Shown here: one piece after another, positions 53,116 to 61,144 of the stretch | Position numbering within the stretch: position 1 is the first letter of the stretch | How the letters are laid out: each line of letters begins with the position of its first letter | Assembly: GCA_945952315.1 (NCBI GenBank) | Contig: CAMFIE010000003.1 | Location: 62,001-126,000, forward strand | Source: an uncultured Rhizobium sp. | GTDB lineage: Bacteria > Pseudomonadota > Alphaproteobacteria > Rhizobiales > Rhizobiaceae | Length of the DNA stretch: 64,000 bases | Direction of reading: 5' to 3' | The notes under the pieces: model-generated | Databases searched by the model: none | The model's input: the letters and a program-made list of their open reading frames with translations, nothing else | What the model was told of the DNA's origin: nothing | Translations under genes and position numbers: made by a program

Positions 53116-53729
53116 TTGAATCGCTCCACTGCCGGGGGGATCTGCCCCTTGTCTTCCGCATCGATATTGACGCCCTGGAAGGCGGCAAGGCGGCGCGAAT
53201 AGTGATCGCGCACAAAAAGATGAAGGCCGCAATGGCTGCATTCGAACGGGTCGGTCCGGACATTTTCCGTAATGCCCTTGCAATGCACGCATTGTACCCG
53301 CCGGACGGTGGATCCGCGGTGCTCTTTCTGGATGTCGCTATGCGGGAAGCCAAGCGCCATGATATCCCGCTCGGCCTGGCCAATCAGGCCCTCGGTTCCG
53401 GTGAGATAGATCTGGGCACCCATCTGCATGTCCTGCAGCACCCGGGCAAGCCGGAAGAGCAGGGTGGGGATAGAGGCGGCTTTTTGCGCCTGTGCAGCGC
53501 CCAGCGCCTCGATCCGGTCCCACAGGTCTGTGCCATTCGGTCCGGCGGTGTAGAGAATATGGCTTTTGGCGAGCATCGCCTTTGAATCATCGGCTCTGGC
53601 GAAAAGCTGGGCGACTGCGTCTGCCCCCTCACCATCGGCAACAATCAAGTGAAAGGATCCCGGACGTGGAGCAAGCTCGCCATAGACCGGCCGGCTCCTG
53701 ATCGAGGGTGGAAAGTCCGTCTTTGTCAT
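53112..53729 (-). CDS. dmmA: Dimethylamine monooxygenase subunit, DmmA-like
   Basis: A 205-residue protein from ATG 53729. A Rossmann-like N-terminal part (SRPVYGELAPRPGSFHLIVADGEGADAV) is followed by LYTAGPNGTDLWDRIEALGA and a C-terminal double CxxC zinc ribbon (Cys 147/150 and 164/167: QCVHCKG, FECSHCG). This is the layout of the DmmA family of dimethylamine monooxygenases, whose job in electron transfer or assembly is less clear than that of the other subunits. It lies 97 bp after dmmD, across a strong hairpin. Confidence 0.83.
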   Translation of the reverse strand: MTKTDFPPSIRSRPVYGELAPRPGSFHLIVADGEGADAVAQLFARADDSKAMLAKSHILYTAGPNGTDLWDRIEALGAAQAQKAASIPTLLFRLARVLQDMQMGAQIYLTGTEGLIGQAERDIMALGFPHSDIQKEHRGSTVRRVQCVHCKGITENVRTDPFECSHCGLHLFVRDHYSRRLAAFQGVNIDAEDKGQIPPAVERFK

Positions 53730-53741
53730 TGTTACGACACC

Positions 53742-53755
53742 TGTTGCAAGCAACA
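53742..53755. promoter_or_regulatory. Palindrome TGTTGCAAGCAACA upstream of dmmA
   Basis: TGTTGC and GCAACA form a perfect 6-bp inverted repeat around AA, 13 bp upstream of the dmmA ATG. It may be an operator or a hairpin that limits translation. The regulator is not known. Confidence 0.45.
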
Positions 53756-53779
53756 CCCTCATGGGTGCGGGGCGCGGGA

Positions 53780-53802
53780 TCCGGGCCCGGCCGAGGCCCG
53801 GA
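53780..53802. repeat. GC-rich hairpin between dmmD and dmmA
   Basis: TCCGGGCC (53780-53787) pairs with GGCCCGGA (53795-53802). It lies downstream of the dmmD stop and has no T-run, so it is more likely attenuating or message-stabilising than a full terminator. Confidence 0.5.
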
Positions 53803-53825
53803 CCCGGTCTCGTAACGTCAATCGA

Positions 53826-54962
53826 TCAGTCCTGTACGGTGCGCCGCTTCTTGTCGACGTCGTAGAAGGGCAGCGAATGGGTCTTTGCCTTGATCGCACC
53901 ATGGGTGCCACAATTGACCACCAGATCGGTGCCATTGTTGGCGCAATCCACCGGCACGCGGGCAATCGCGATATTGTGCTTGTTGAGCGGCGAATACATG
54001 GCCTGAGTGACAACACCCACCTGCTTGCCGTCCCGCATGATCGGCGCACCGTTGCCCGGCACATTCGTGCCTTCCATCTTCAGGCCCCAGATCTTGAAGC
54101 GCTCCTTGCCCTTGAGGCGATAGTGCTCTTCCGCACCGCGGAAGCCGATCTTGCCCGGGGACACGGTGAAATCGAGACCGAGCTCCCAGAGCGTGTCGCC
54201 AGGGCCTTCGTTCTCAAACGGATACATTTCCGAATTGTCGAAGGGGAAGAACAGCAGGTAGCTCTCGGTGCGCAGCATGTCGAGCGTGGTGAAGCGGCAT
54301 GGGATGATCCCCATCGCCTTGCCTTCCTCGAGAATACGATCCCAGATCATCACCGCATCCTGCCCGCGGCAGAAGATCTCGTAGCCGCGCTCGCCGGTAT
54401 ATCCCGTGCGGCTGATGGTGATCGGCTTGCCGAACAATGAAGCCGGCATGTGGCTGAAATAGGCAAGCTTGCGGATGCCCGGAATATGCTTTTCCAGATA
54501 ATCGACCGCAAGCGGCCCCTGCAGCGACAGGTCATGCAGATTGTCATCGAAGCGGATCGAGACATCGCGGCCGGTCGCTGCCATCGTAAGCTGTTCGTGA
54601 CCCTGGCCGGAACCATGCACGACGGTGAAGCTGTTCGGACCGAACCGATAGATCACGCAGTCATCAATGAACTTGCCGCCATCGTTGAGCATGCAGGCAT
54701 AGACCGCCTTGCCCGGCATCAGCTTTTCCATGTTGCGGGTGGTTGCCCGCTCGATCACGTGGCTGGCCGCCGGGCCGGTGATGTGCACCTTCTTGAGGCC
54801 CGACACATCCATCAGGCCAGCCTTGGTGCGGATCGCCATATATTCGGCATCCGGATCCCCGTCATAGGACCAGGCTGTGCCCATGCCGGACCAGTCTTCC
54901 AGATTGGAACCCAGTGCGCGATGCCGGTCGACGAGCGTCGAGAAACGCCAGGAATTCGTCAT
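53826..54962 (-). CDS. dmmD: GcvT-family aminomethyltransferase-like protein, DmmD-like
   Basis: A 378-residue protein from ATG 54962, with GGGAG upstream, of the GcvT/T-protein family: WSYDGDPDAEYMAIRTKAGLMDVSGLKKVHITGPAASH, KAVYACMLNDGGKFIDDCVIYR and SRTGYTGERGYEIFCRGQDAVMIWD. It probably transfers the one-carbon unit released in dimethylamine demethylation to tetrahydrofolate. It is the first gene of the dmm operon, followed by dmmA, dmmB, dmmC and a regulator. The role is inferred from its family and operon position. Confidence 0.8.
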   Translation of the reverse strand: MTNSWRFSTLVDRHRALGSNLEDWSGMGTAWSYDGDPDAEYMAIRTKAGLMDVSGLKKVHITGPAASHVIERATTRNMEKLMPGKAVYACMLNDGGKFIDDCVIYRFGPNSFTVVHGSGQGHEQLTMAATGRDVSIRFDDNLHDLSLQGPLAVDYLEKHIPGIRKLAYFSHMPASLFGKPITISRTGYTGERGYEIFCRGQDAVMIWDRILEEGKAMGIIPCRFTTLDMLRTESYLLFFPFDNSEMYPFENEGPGDTLWELGLDFTVSPGKIGFRGAEEHYRLKGKERFKIWGLKMEGTNVPGNGAPIMRDGKQVGVVTQAMYSPLNKHNIAIARVPVDCANNGTDLVVNCGTHGAIKAKTHSLPFYDVDKKRRTVQD

Positions 54963-55068
54963 GTGCAAGCTCCCCTGCTTTGCTGTTGTTTTGGCGAATT
55001 TGAGAGGTTTGGCGGCGAAAATCAATACTGAAGTTCAAGTATTTTTCTCAAAGGGAAATTTAAATGAA

Positions 55069-55090
55069 AAGGGCCGCTTTCGCGGCCCTT
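55069..55090 (-). terminator. Terminator of the permease gene
   Basis: AAGGGCCGC (55069-55077) and GCGGCCCTT (55082-55090) form a perfect 9-bp stem. On the minus strand it follows the permease stop and is trailed by TTTTCATTT, so the permease and dmm genes are separate transcription units. Confidence 0.8.
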
Positions 55091-55115
55091 CGCTTTCTGT
55101 GCCGTCCCGCCCGCA

Positions 55116-56879
55116 TCAGGCCGGAAGGGTGAAGAACCAGTTGGCCCAGAGCACCAGTGCTGCACCGGCGATGAGCGTCACATAGGGCAGCACACCTGCC
55201 TTGCGCTCGCCGAGATCGCCTTCGGTGAGACCGAGATCGTCATAGGCTTCCTTCGGGAACTTGCCGCCATCCCGGTAATAATGGCGATACCAGAACACCG
55301 GGAGGATGAAGGCGGCGAAGATCAGACCTGACCAGAGCGCATTCTCATAGCCCCAGACCTTGGCACCTGCGCCAAGGAACAGGGCATTGACGAAGGCGAG
55401 CATCGTGTTGAGAGCGATCAGCCAGGTCGGCGCTTTCCAGGGCCGCTCCATATGACCGGAATCGATGCGGTGGATCCAGCCGGCATTGAGGTTCAGGAAG
55501 TTGAACAAGATGTAGCCGACATTCGAGATGGCGAGCACGTAGAAATAGCCCGAGACGTCGGAGGCCAGCGCCAGCAGGAAGACGTTGAAGGTGAAGTCCG
55601 TCCACATCGCCTTGGAGGGCACGCCCTTTTCATTGACGCCCGAAAGATATTTCGGCAGCCAGCCATCCTTGGAGCCCTGATAGAGCGTGCGCGACGAGCC
55701 TGCGAGTGCCGTCATGATCGCCATGAACAGAGCCATGATCATCAGGATCACGAAGATCTGGGTGATCACCTTGCCGCCACCGATCATGTTGCCCAGCGCT
55801 TCACCCACGCCCGTGCCGTCGACAATGCCGCTTGCCAGCATGCCCTGCGTGCCGAGCACGCCCTGGAACGAGAAGGGGATGAGGAAGAAGAACACGCAGC
55901 AGAGCAGACCGGAATAGAAGATCGCCTTGAACGTATCCGTCTTCGGGTCCTTGAGTTCGCTCGTGTAGCAGACCGCGGTTTCGAAGCCGTAGGTCGACCA
56001 TGCGGCGATGTAGAGACCGCCGAGGAAGAGCGTCCAACCACCGATGTTCCAGGCGCCGTCCGTACCGGAATAGGCCGCAGACGGCGGAAGCAGGTTGGTG
56101 ACATTGGCCGAGGCAATCTGGCCGGTCAGGATCGGCACCAGACCGACGAGCAGAAGCGGAACCAGAACGATGATCGCCAGCCACTTCTGCGCGTTCGCCG
56201 TGGAGGCAATGCCCCCGTGCTGGATGCGCAGGATGATCAGCATCAGCACAACACCGATGATGAAGGTGGAGTTGAAATGCAGGGTGCCGAGACCCGGGAT
56301 CGGAACTGCAAGAAGTTCCCAGGTGCGGAACGCGGGCGTCAGTGCCGCAACCGCATCGGCAGTCGCGACAGCCTTGATGGCATCCGGCGCGGCTGTACCG
56401 GCATTGGCGGCGATGTAATCCACGACGGCCTTGGTTTCTGCCGTATAGCTCGACAGATGCGCGGTAACCCAGTCGATCACCGGCTGGCTGTCAGCCGCAG
56501 GGACCGGGAAAAGGGCATTGAGAATGTAACCGGCGGCGATGGCGCAGCCGAGCGACAGCACCGGCGACCAGGCGAACCAGTTGCACCACACCGAAAGCGG
56601 TGCAATCAGCTTGGAATAGCGCAGCCAGGCGGTTGCGCCATAAACGCTGGTTCCGCCGGACTTGTTGCCGAACATGCCGGCCATTTCTGCATAGGTGAAG
56701 CTCTGCAGGAAGCCCATGATCATCGAGATGATCCAGACGAGGAAGGCGAGCTTCCCGGTCGTTCCCGCAATACCCCCAATCGAGAAGAGCACCAGGGGCG
56801 GCACGCCAGCCGCGACCCAGAAAGCGCCCCTCCAGTCCAGCGCCCGGACCATCTGGCCCGACCCAGTTTCTTGCGTCAT
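55116..56879 (-). CDS. APC-superfamily permease (probable methylated-amine or amino acid carrier)
   Basis: A 587-residue protein with about 12-13 membrane spans of the APC type. IGGIAGTTGKLAFLVWIISMIMGFLQSFTYAEMAGMFGNKSGGTSVYG resembles the Gly-rich first-helix binding region, and GWTLFLGGLYIAAWSTYGFETAVCYTSELKDPK the TM6 region. A long extracytoplasmic insert (about 130-190) is unusual. Its position between the dmm operon and tmm suggests it imports TMA, TMAO, dimethylamine or methylamine, but the family alone would also allow amino acids. ATG 56879. Confidence 0.75.
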   Translation of the reverse strand: MTQETGSGQMVRALDWRGAFWVAAGVPPLVLFSIGGIAGTTGKLAFLVWIISMIMGFLQSFTYAEMAGMFGNKSGGTSVYGATAWLRYSKLIAPLSVWCNWFAWSPVLSLGCAIAAGYILNALFPVPAADSQPVIDWVTAHLSSYTAETKAVVDYIAANAGTAAPDAIKAVATADAVAALTPAFRTWELLAVPIPGLGTLHFNSTFIIGVVLMLIILRIQHGGIASTANAQKWLAIIVLVPLLLVGLVPILTGQIASANVTNLLPPSAAYSGTDGAWNIGGWTLFLGGLYIAAWSTYGFETAVCYTSELKDPKTDTFKAIFYSGLLCCVFFFLIPFSFQGVLGTQGMLASGIVDGTGVGEALGNMIGGGKVITQIFVILMIMALFMAIMTALAGSSRTLYQGSKDGWLPKYLSGVNEKGVPSKAMWTDFTFNVFLLALASDVSGYFYVLAISNVGYILFNFLNLNAGWIHRIDSGHMERPWKAPTWLIALNTMLAFVNALFLGAGAKVWGYENALWSGLIFAAFILPVFWYRHYYRDGGKFPKEAYDDLGLTEGDLGERKAGVLPYVTLIAGAALVLWANWFFTLPA

Positions 56880-57047
56880 ATGTTCTCTCCAGTGCGACCG
56901 CCGGACCCCTGACGGGTTTTTCCCTGATCTGTCCGGCCGGTGGTTTCTTGATGATGGCCGTTCAGGCCGTCTGGTGTTCCCCGCCGAAAGCGTTGCGTTT
57001 GACTTTTGTTATGGTTGGAGACGGCAGCAGCCCCTGCTCCTGCGTCC

Positions 57048-57060
57048 CGATGTCGCATCG
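57048..57060. promoter_or_regulatory. Inverted repeat CGATG-TCG-CATCG upstream of the permease
   Basis: A perfect 5-bp inverted repeat about 170 bp upstream of the permease start, between tmm and the permease. It could be a regulator site, as this spacer is the promoter region for the permease. Confidence 0.4.
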
Positions 57061-57160
57061 TAACCATGCAATCGGGCTTATGGCCAGCGATATTTTAACT
57101 TCACGAATAATTGTTTCCTCCAGAAACGGACACTCAACCCTGCGTGGTTTCCCGAAAGGA

Positions 57161-57193
57161 AAAGGCCCCTCCGGATTTACCAGAAGGGCCTTT
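57161..57193 (-). terminator. Terminator of tmm
   Basis: AAAGGCCC (57161-57168) and GGGCCTTT (57186-57193) form an 8-bp stem right after the tmm stop and are followed by TTTTCCTTT on the minus strand. Confidence 0.78.
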
Positions 57194-57208
57194 CGGCAAG
57201 CTGGATTG

Positions 57209-58552
57209 TCAGTTCTTGAGATAACTCTCCATCGAGTCCTCAAGCGCGTCCTTCCATGGTGTGTGATGCACCGGCGCCATCGTGCCGGTGATCACCGACC
57301 GGTAGGCATTGTCGCGGAACTTCATGATGTCGTGCTTCTTGTGCTCCTTCCATTCGAAGAAGGCCTCGCAGGCACCATCGACGTCGAAGGACGGATAATC
57401 CGTTTCGGCAATCAGCTCCTTCACGTAGTCGCCCTGGTAGTGGATCGCATCATGGGCATCCTGTCCGGCGTCCTCACCGGCAACGCGGTCTTCCACATCC
57501 TTGATGAGCACGGCCTTGTCGGACGGGATCTCGATCCGGCCCATGATCGCGTCACGAACCCACCAGGCCTGCGCATCGAACATGTTGAAGGTGAACCACT
57601 GGTCCTGCATGCCCACATAGAAGAGCTTCGGATTGTGCACCCAGACAACGCCCTTGTAGAGATCGGCGGTCGCCAGACGGTTTGCCGTCTTCAGGCGAAG
57701 GTCATCCGGCAGGAACGGGAAATGGTGGCGATAGCCGGTGCACAGGATGATGGCGTCAACCTTCTTCGAGGTGCCGTCAGCAAAATAGGCGGTTGTTTCA
57801 TCCACCCGTTCCAGCCGCGGCACTTCCTTCCAGTTTTCCGGCCATTTGAAGCCCATCGGCGCATTGCGATAGGCAACCGTGATCGACTTCGCACCATATT
57901 TCCAGCACTGGCTTCCGATGTCTTCGGCCGAATAGGATGAGCCAAGCAGCAGCAGATCCTTGCCAGCGAATTCGCGCGCATCGCGGAAATCATGGGCATG
58001 CAGCACGCGACCGTTGAACTTGTCGAAACCGGGATATTCCGGAACATTCGGCACCGAGAAGTGGCCCGAGGCGACAATCACATTGTCGAATTCCTCGTCA
58101 TACATCCGGTCTTTCTCGAGATCATGGGCTGTCACGGTAAAGTTGCCCTTGGCCTCGTTGTAGCGAACCATGCGGATGGTGGTGTTGAACCGGATCCAGT
58201 CGCGCACGCCCGCACGCTTGACGCGGCCTTCGATATAATCGAACAGGACGGCGCGGGGCGGATAGGAGGCGATCTGTTTCCCGAAATGCTCCTCAAAGGA
58301 ATAGTCGGCGAATTCCAGCCCTTCCTTGGGACCATTTGACCAGAGGTAGCGATACATCGAGCAATGGACCGGCTCGCCATGTTCATCAAGTCCGGTGCGC
58401 CATGTGTAGTTCCACAGACCACCCCAGTTCGACTGCTTTTCGAAGCAGACGACCTCGGGAATGTCCGCGCCCTTCGCCTTGGCCGACTGGAACGCCCGCA
58501 ACTGCGCAAGACCTGACGGGCCCGCTCCGATCACTGCAACTCTCTTTTTCAT
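57209..58552 (-). CDS. tmm: Trimethylamine monooxygenase
   Basis: A 447-residue flavin-containing monooxygenase. Motifs are the FAD fold GAGPSG at about 9-14, [39 protein letters not shown] (typical of Tmm), the FMO signature [11 protein letters not shown] at about 179-189, the NADPH fold [10 protein letters not shown] at about 204-213 and [11 protein letters not shown]. It oxidises trimethylamine to TMAO with NADPH and O2 in the cytoplasm and can also oxidise other tertiary amines and dimethyl sulfide. ATG 58552 follows GGAGG at 5 nt, better than the ATG at 58558. It is monocistronic with its own terminator. Confidence 0.95.
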   Translation of the reverse strand: MKKRVAVIGAGPSGLAQLRAFQSAKAKGADIPEVVCFEKQSNWGGLWNYTWRTGLDEHGEPVHCSMYRYLWSNGPKEGLEFADYSFEEHFGKQIASYPPRAVLFDYIEGRVKRAGVRDWIRFNTTIRMVRYNEAKGNFTVTAHDLEKDRMYDEEFDNVIVASGHFSVPNVPEYPGFDKFNGRVLHAHDFRDAREFAGKDLLLLGSSYSAEDIGSQCWKYGAKSITVAYRNAPMGFKWPENWKEVPRLERVDETTAYFADGTSKKVDAIILCTGYRHHFPFLPDDLRLKTANRLATADLYKGVVWVHNPKLFYVGMQDQWFTFNMFDAQAWWVRDAIMGRIEIPSDKAVLIKDVEDRVAGEDAGQDAHDAIHYQGDYVKELIAETDYPSFDVDGACEAFFEWKEHKKHDIMKFRDNAYRSVITGTMAPVHHTPWKDALEDSMESYLKN

Positions 58553-58676
58553 GAACACCTCCGGCTTTGTTCCCCGACAGTTGGTTCGACCTCTGTCTTG
58601 TCCGGAATGCTAGAATCCGCGTTGCGTGCCTGTCAAATCTTTTTACTGTTGTGAAACATCAATTGCACTGTTCCGC

Positions 58677-58696
58677 CTTTCGACGATAGTCGAAAG
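58677..58696. repeat. 8-bp stem with GATA loop between USP gene and tmm
   Basis: CTTTCGAC (58677-58684), GATA and GTCGAAAG (58689-58696) form a perfect hairpin 10 bp past the USP stop and 125 bp upstream of the tmm ATG. Without a T-run it could be a weak terminator or an operator for tmm. Confidence 0.55.
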
Positions 58697-58705
58697 ATCG
58701 GTGCA

Positions 58706-59119
58706 TCAACGCGCCACGGTCACGGAACAATGGGCCTGGCCAGCCACTTCGGCGGCAACCGAACCCAGCACCAGACGCTTCATCCCGCGCTTGTCGCCGG
58801 TACCCATCACGATGTGGTCATAGCTGTTCTGATCGGCATAGGAGATGATGGCCGGTGCAACTTCACGCGAGACGAGCTCGACGGTGCCGACATCGGCCAG
58901 CCCTTCCTGCTTGCAGGTTTCTTCGGCCGAAGACAGCAGGTCAGCGACCGCCTCGGCATTGAGGTGATTGATCGTTGGTCCGCGTGCACCGCCATGGGCG
59001 ACATTGACGACGCAGACGGTCAGCGCGGCAGCATTTGCCTTTGCGATCTGGATGGCCTGCTTCAGGCCAGCTGTGGCATGGGCGCTGCCATCGGTGGGGC
59101 AGAGAACTTTCTTGCTCAT
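58706..59119 (-). CDS. Universal stress protein (UspA family)
   Basis: A 137-residue protein from ATG 59119 (MSKKVLCPTDGSAHATAGLKQAIQIAKANAAALTVCVVN). The C-terminal ATP-loop region is MGTGDKRGMKRLVLGSVAAEVAGQAHCSVTVAR. Compared with the usual G-x2-G-x9-G-S pattern the second Gly is Asp, so nucleotide binding may be weakened. Universal stress proteins help survival under oxygen limitation or other stress. An FNR/FixK-like box upstream at 59270-59283 suggests oxygen-dependent expression. Confidence 0.85.
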   Translation of the reverse strand: MSKKVLCPTDGSAHATAGLKQAIQIAKANAAALTVCVVNVAHGGARGPTINHLNAEAVADLLSSAEETCKQEGLADVGTVELVSREVAPAIISYADQNSYDHIVMGTGDKRGMKRLVLGSVAAEVAGQAHCSVTVAR

Positions 59120-59212
59120 GGCGAATACCTCTCTTCGGGCGCATCGGATTGCGGCCACCGCCTCAATGGCACAGGCCGCTTCATGCGCGTGTGCGCAAAA
59201 TCAAAACAAAAG

Positions 59213-59235
59213 GCATTTCCACGGCGCGGAAATGC
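59213..59235. repeat. Hairpin GCATTTCC/GGAAATGC upstream of the USP and cupin genes
   Basis: GCATTTCC (59213-59220) pairs perfectly with GGAAATGC (59228-59235) around ACGGCGC. It sits in the leader of the USP gene, just downstream of the FNR-like box, and may lie in the 5' untranslated region. Confidence 0.5.
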
Positions 59236-59269
59236 ATTAGGATGCAATCACCAATGGGGGGCAGGCGCC

Positions 59270-59283
59270 TTGACCTGCGTCAA
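59270..59283. promoter_or_regulatory. FNR/FixK-like box TTGACCTGCGTCAA
   Basis: The sequence fits TTGA-N6-TCAA exactly, with inner symmetric C/G (TTGAC-N4-GTCAA), as expected for FNR, FnrN, FixK or DNR-type regulators. For the divergent USP gene a start of transcription about 41 bp away would lie near 59235, inside the leader, a class II position. The cupin gene starts 34 bp to the right, so it may instead be blocked by the bound protein. Confidence 0.68.
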
Positions 59284-59316
59284 TCCCTTTGAACCCGGCA
59301 GCTAGGGAGGCTGACG

Positions 59317-59679
59317 ATGAAACCCATCACTTCGCAGGACCGCCGTATCGCCCGCATTCATGAAGCGACATTCGAGCCCTTCGTCTATCCGGACGGGCTT
59401 TCCTATGGCGACAGCATATTGCAGCTCGATACCGACCAGCCGCTCGGCATCGGCTTTCACGTTTACCGCATGCCGCCGGGAATGGTGACCCGCAGCCATC
59501 GCCACAATGGTCACGAGCAGTTCCTGATCCTGGAAGGCGAATTGCACGAAAGCGACGGCACCGTTCTACGACCGGGCGATCTGGTCTTTTATCGCGATGG
59601 CTCGGAGCATAATTCCTTCACGCCGAATGGCTGTCTGCTCGCCGTGCATATCGCCGGACCCGAAACATCACTGGAATAA
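59317..59679 (+). CDS. Small cupin-domain protein
   Basis: A 120-residue single-cupin protein. Motif 1 (GMVTRSHRHNGHEQFLILEGEL, with metal-ligand His residues and Glu) and motif 2 (LRPGDLVFYRDGSEHNSF) are both present. It could bind a metal and act on a small molecule or serve as a sensor. AGGGAGG precedes the ATG at good spacing. It is divergent from the USP gene, sharing a region with an FNR-like box, and convergent with gmaS. The substrate is unknown; the methylated-amine cluster around it may be relevant. Confidence 0.78.
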   Translation: MKPITSQDRRIARIHEATFEPFVYPDGLSYGDSILQLDTDQPLGIGFHVYRMPPGMVTRSHRHNGHEQFLILEGELHESDGTVLRPGDLVFYRDGSEHNSFTPNGCLLAVHIAGPETSLE

Positions 59680-59765
59680 AAAGCCCCCGGCGACCGGTCT
59701 TCGTCTGCGAAAAAGCAGAGGAAGGCCGCCGGTCCGGGGGCCAGGTTTAAGTCCTGGGGGAGGAC

Positions 59766-61073
59766 TTAGATGTCAAGCGTGTTCTCGGTTTCCCAACGCG
59801 AGAAATGCGACGCATAACTGTTCCATTCCTGGTGCTTGAGCTTCAGATAGGCAGACGAGAATTCATCGCCCATCATCGCCTTCAGCGTCTTGTCCTTGTC
59901 ATATTCGCGCAGGGCATCCAGCATGTTGAGCGGCAGCTTCGGCGCATTCTTTACCGTATGGCCCATCTGGTACATGTCGATGTCATGGCGCGGGCCGGGA
60001 TTGGCCTTGGTGCGCACGCCATCGATACCGGCAGCCAGAATGACGGCCTGCATCAGGTAAGGGTTCGCAGCGCCATCGGGCAGGCGCAGTTCAAAACGAC
60101 CGGGGCCGGGCACGCGCACCATGTGGGTGCGGTTGTTGCCGGTCCAGGTCACCGTGTTCGGTGCCCAGGTGGCGCCGGATGTCGTGCGCGGTGCATTGAT
60201 GCGCTTGTAGCTGTTGACGGTCGGATTGCAGATCGCCGCCAGCGCGCTTGCATGCTTCATGATGCCACCGAGGAAGTGGCGGCCCTGATCGGAAAGGCCC
60301 AGCTCCTTGGAATTGTCGGCAAAGGCATTCTTGGTGCCATCAAGGTTCCAGACGGAAATATGGGCATGGCAGCCAGAACCCGTCAGGCCCTTGAAAGGCT
60401 TGGGCATGAAGGTTGCGCGAAGGCCATGCTTTTCCGCCACCGACTTCATCATGAACTTGAAGAAGCTGTGCTTGTCGGCGGTCTGCAGCACGTCATCATA
60501 CTTCCAGTTCATCTCGAACTGGCCGGTCGCGTCCTCATGGTCGTTCTGATAGGCTTCCCAGCCGAGTTCCAGCATGTAATCGCATACTTCAGCGATCACG
60601 TCATACTGGCGCATCACGGCCTGCTGGTCGTAGCAGGGCTTTTCCGCATTGTCATAGATATCGGCAACCCGGTCGCCCTGCGGCGTGAGCAGGAAGAATT
60701 CCGGCTCCACGCCGGTCTTCATTCTCAGGCCTTCCTTGGCGGCTTCGTCGATCAGACGGCGCAGGACATTGCGCGGTGCCTGCGCAACCGGCTTGTCATC
60801 CATCACGCAGTTCGAGGCAACCCAGGCGACTTCCCGCTTCCAGGGCAGCTGAATCACTGCCTCCGGGTCCGGAACAGCCATCATGTCCGGATGCGCCGGC
60901 GTCAGGTCAAGCCAGGTGGCGAAACCGGCAAAGCCTGCCCCTTCCTTGGCCATGTCGTTGATCGCCTGGGTCGGCACCAGCTTGGCGCGCTGTGCGCCGA
61001 AGAGGTCCGTGTAGGAGACCATGAAATACTTGACGCCCTTGTCCTTGGCCCATTTGGCAAGATCTTTTGCCAT
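59766..61073 (-). CDS. gmaS: Gamma-glutamylmethylamide synthetase (glutamine synthetase-like)
   Basis: A 435-residue glutamine synthetase-family enzyme. The N-terminal part is KYFMVSYTDLFGAQRAKLVPTQAIND. Catalytic elements are GVEPEFFLL, DHEDATGQFEMNWKYDDVLQTADKHSFFKFMMK (metal-binding Glu/His), GSGCHAHISVWN, NPTVNSYKRINAPRTTSGATWAPN and RFELRLPDGAANPYLMQAVILAAG. It condenses methylamine and glutamate to gamma-glutamylmethylamide with ATP, and its place after mgsABC makes GmaS the clear reading over a general type-III-like GlnT. It is separated from mgsC by 71 bp. Confidence 0.92.
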   Translation of the reverse strand: MAKDLAKWAKDKGVKYFMVSYTDLFGAQRAKLVPTQAINDMAKEGAGFAGFATWLDLTPAHPDMMAVPDPEAVIQLPWKREVAWVASNCVMDDKPVAQAPRNVLRRLIDEAAKEGLRMKTGVEPEFFLLTPQGDRVADIYDNAEKPCYDQQAVMRQYDVIAEVCDYMLELGWEAYQNDHEDATGQFEMNWKYDDVLQTADKHSFFKFMMKSVAEKHGLRATFMPKPFKGLTGSGCHAHISVWNLDGTKNAFADNSKELGLSDQGRHFLGGIMKHASALAAICNPTVNSYKRINAPRTTSGATWAPNTVTWTGNNRTHMVRVPGPGRFELRLPDGAANPYLMQAVILAAGIDGVRTKANPGPRHDIDMYQMGHTVKNAPKLPLNMLDALREYDKDKTLKAMMGDEFSSAYLKLKHQEWNSYASHFSRWETENTLDI

Positions 61074-61144
61074 TGTGTTTCCCCCAGTGGGTCTGAAGTT
61101 TCAGTTATGGTTCCGCTCTGTTTTTTATTGTCGGGACTGGCGGC

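Noticed and set aside
55452-56912. 486-codon plus-strand frame opposite the permease
   Set aside because: It is antisense to a clear 587-residue membrane protein; composition is skewed to Asp, Arg and His as expected for a shadow frame.
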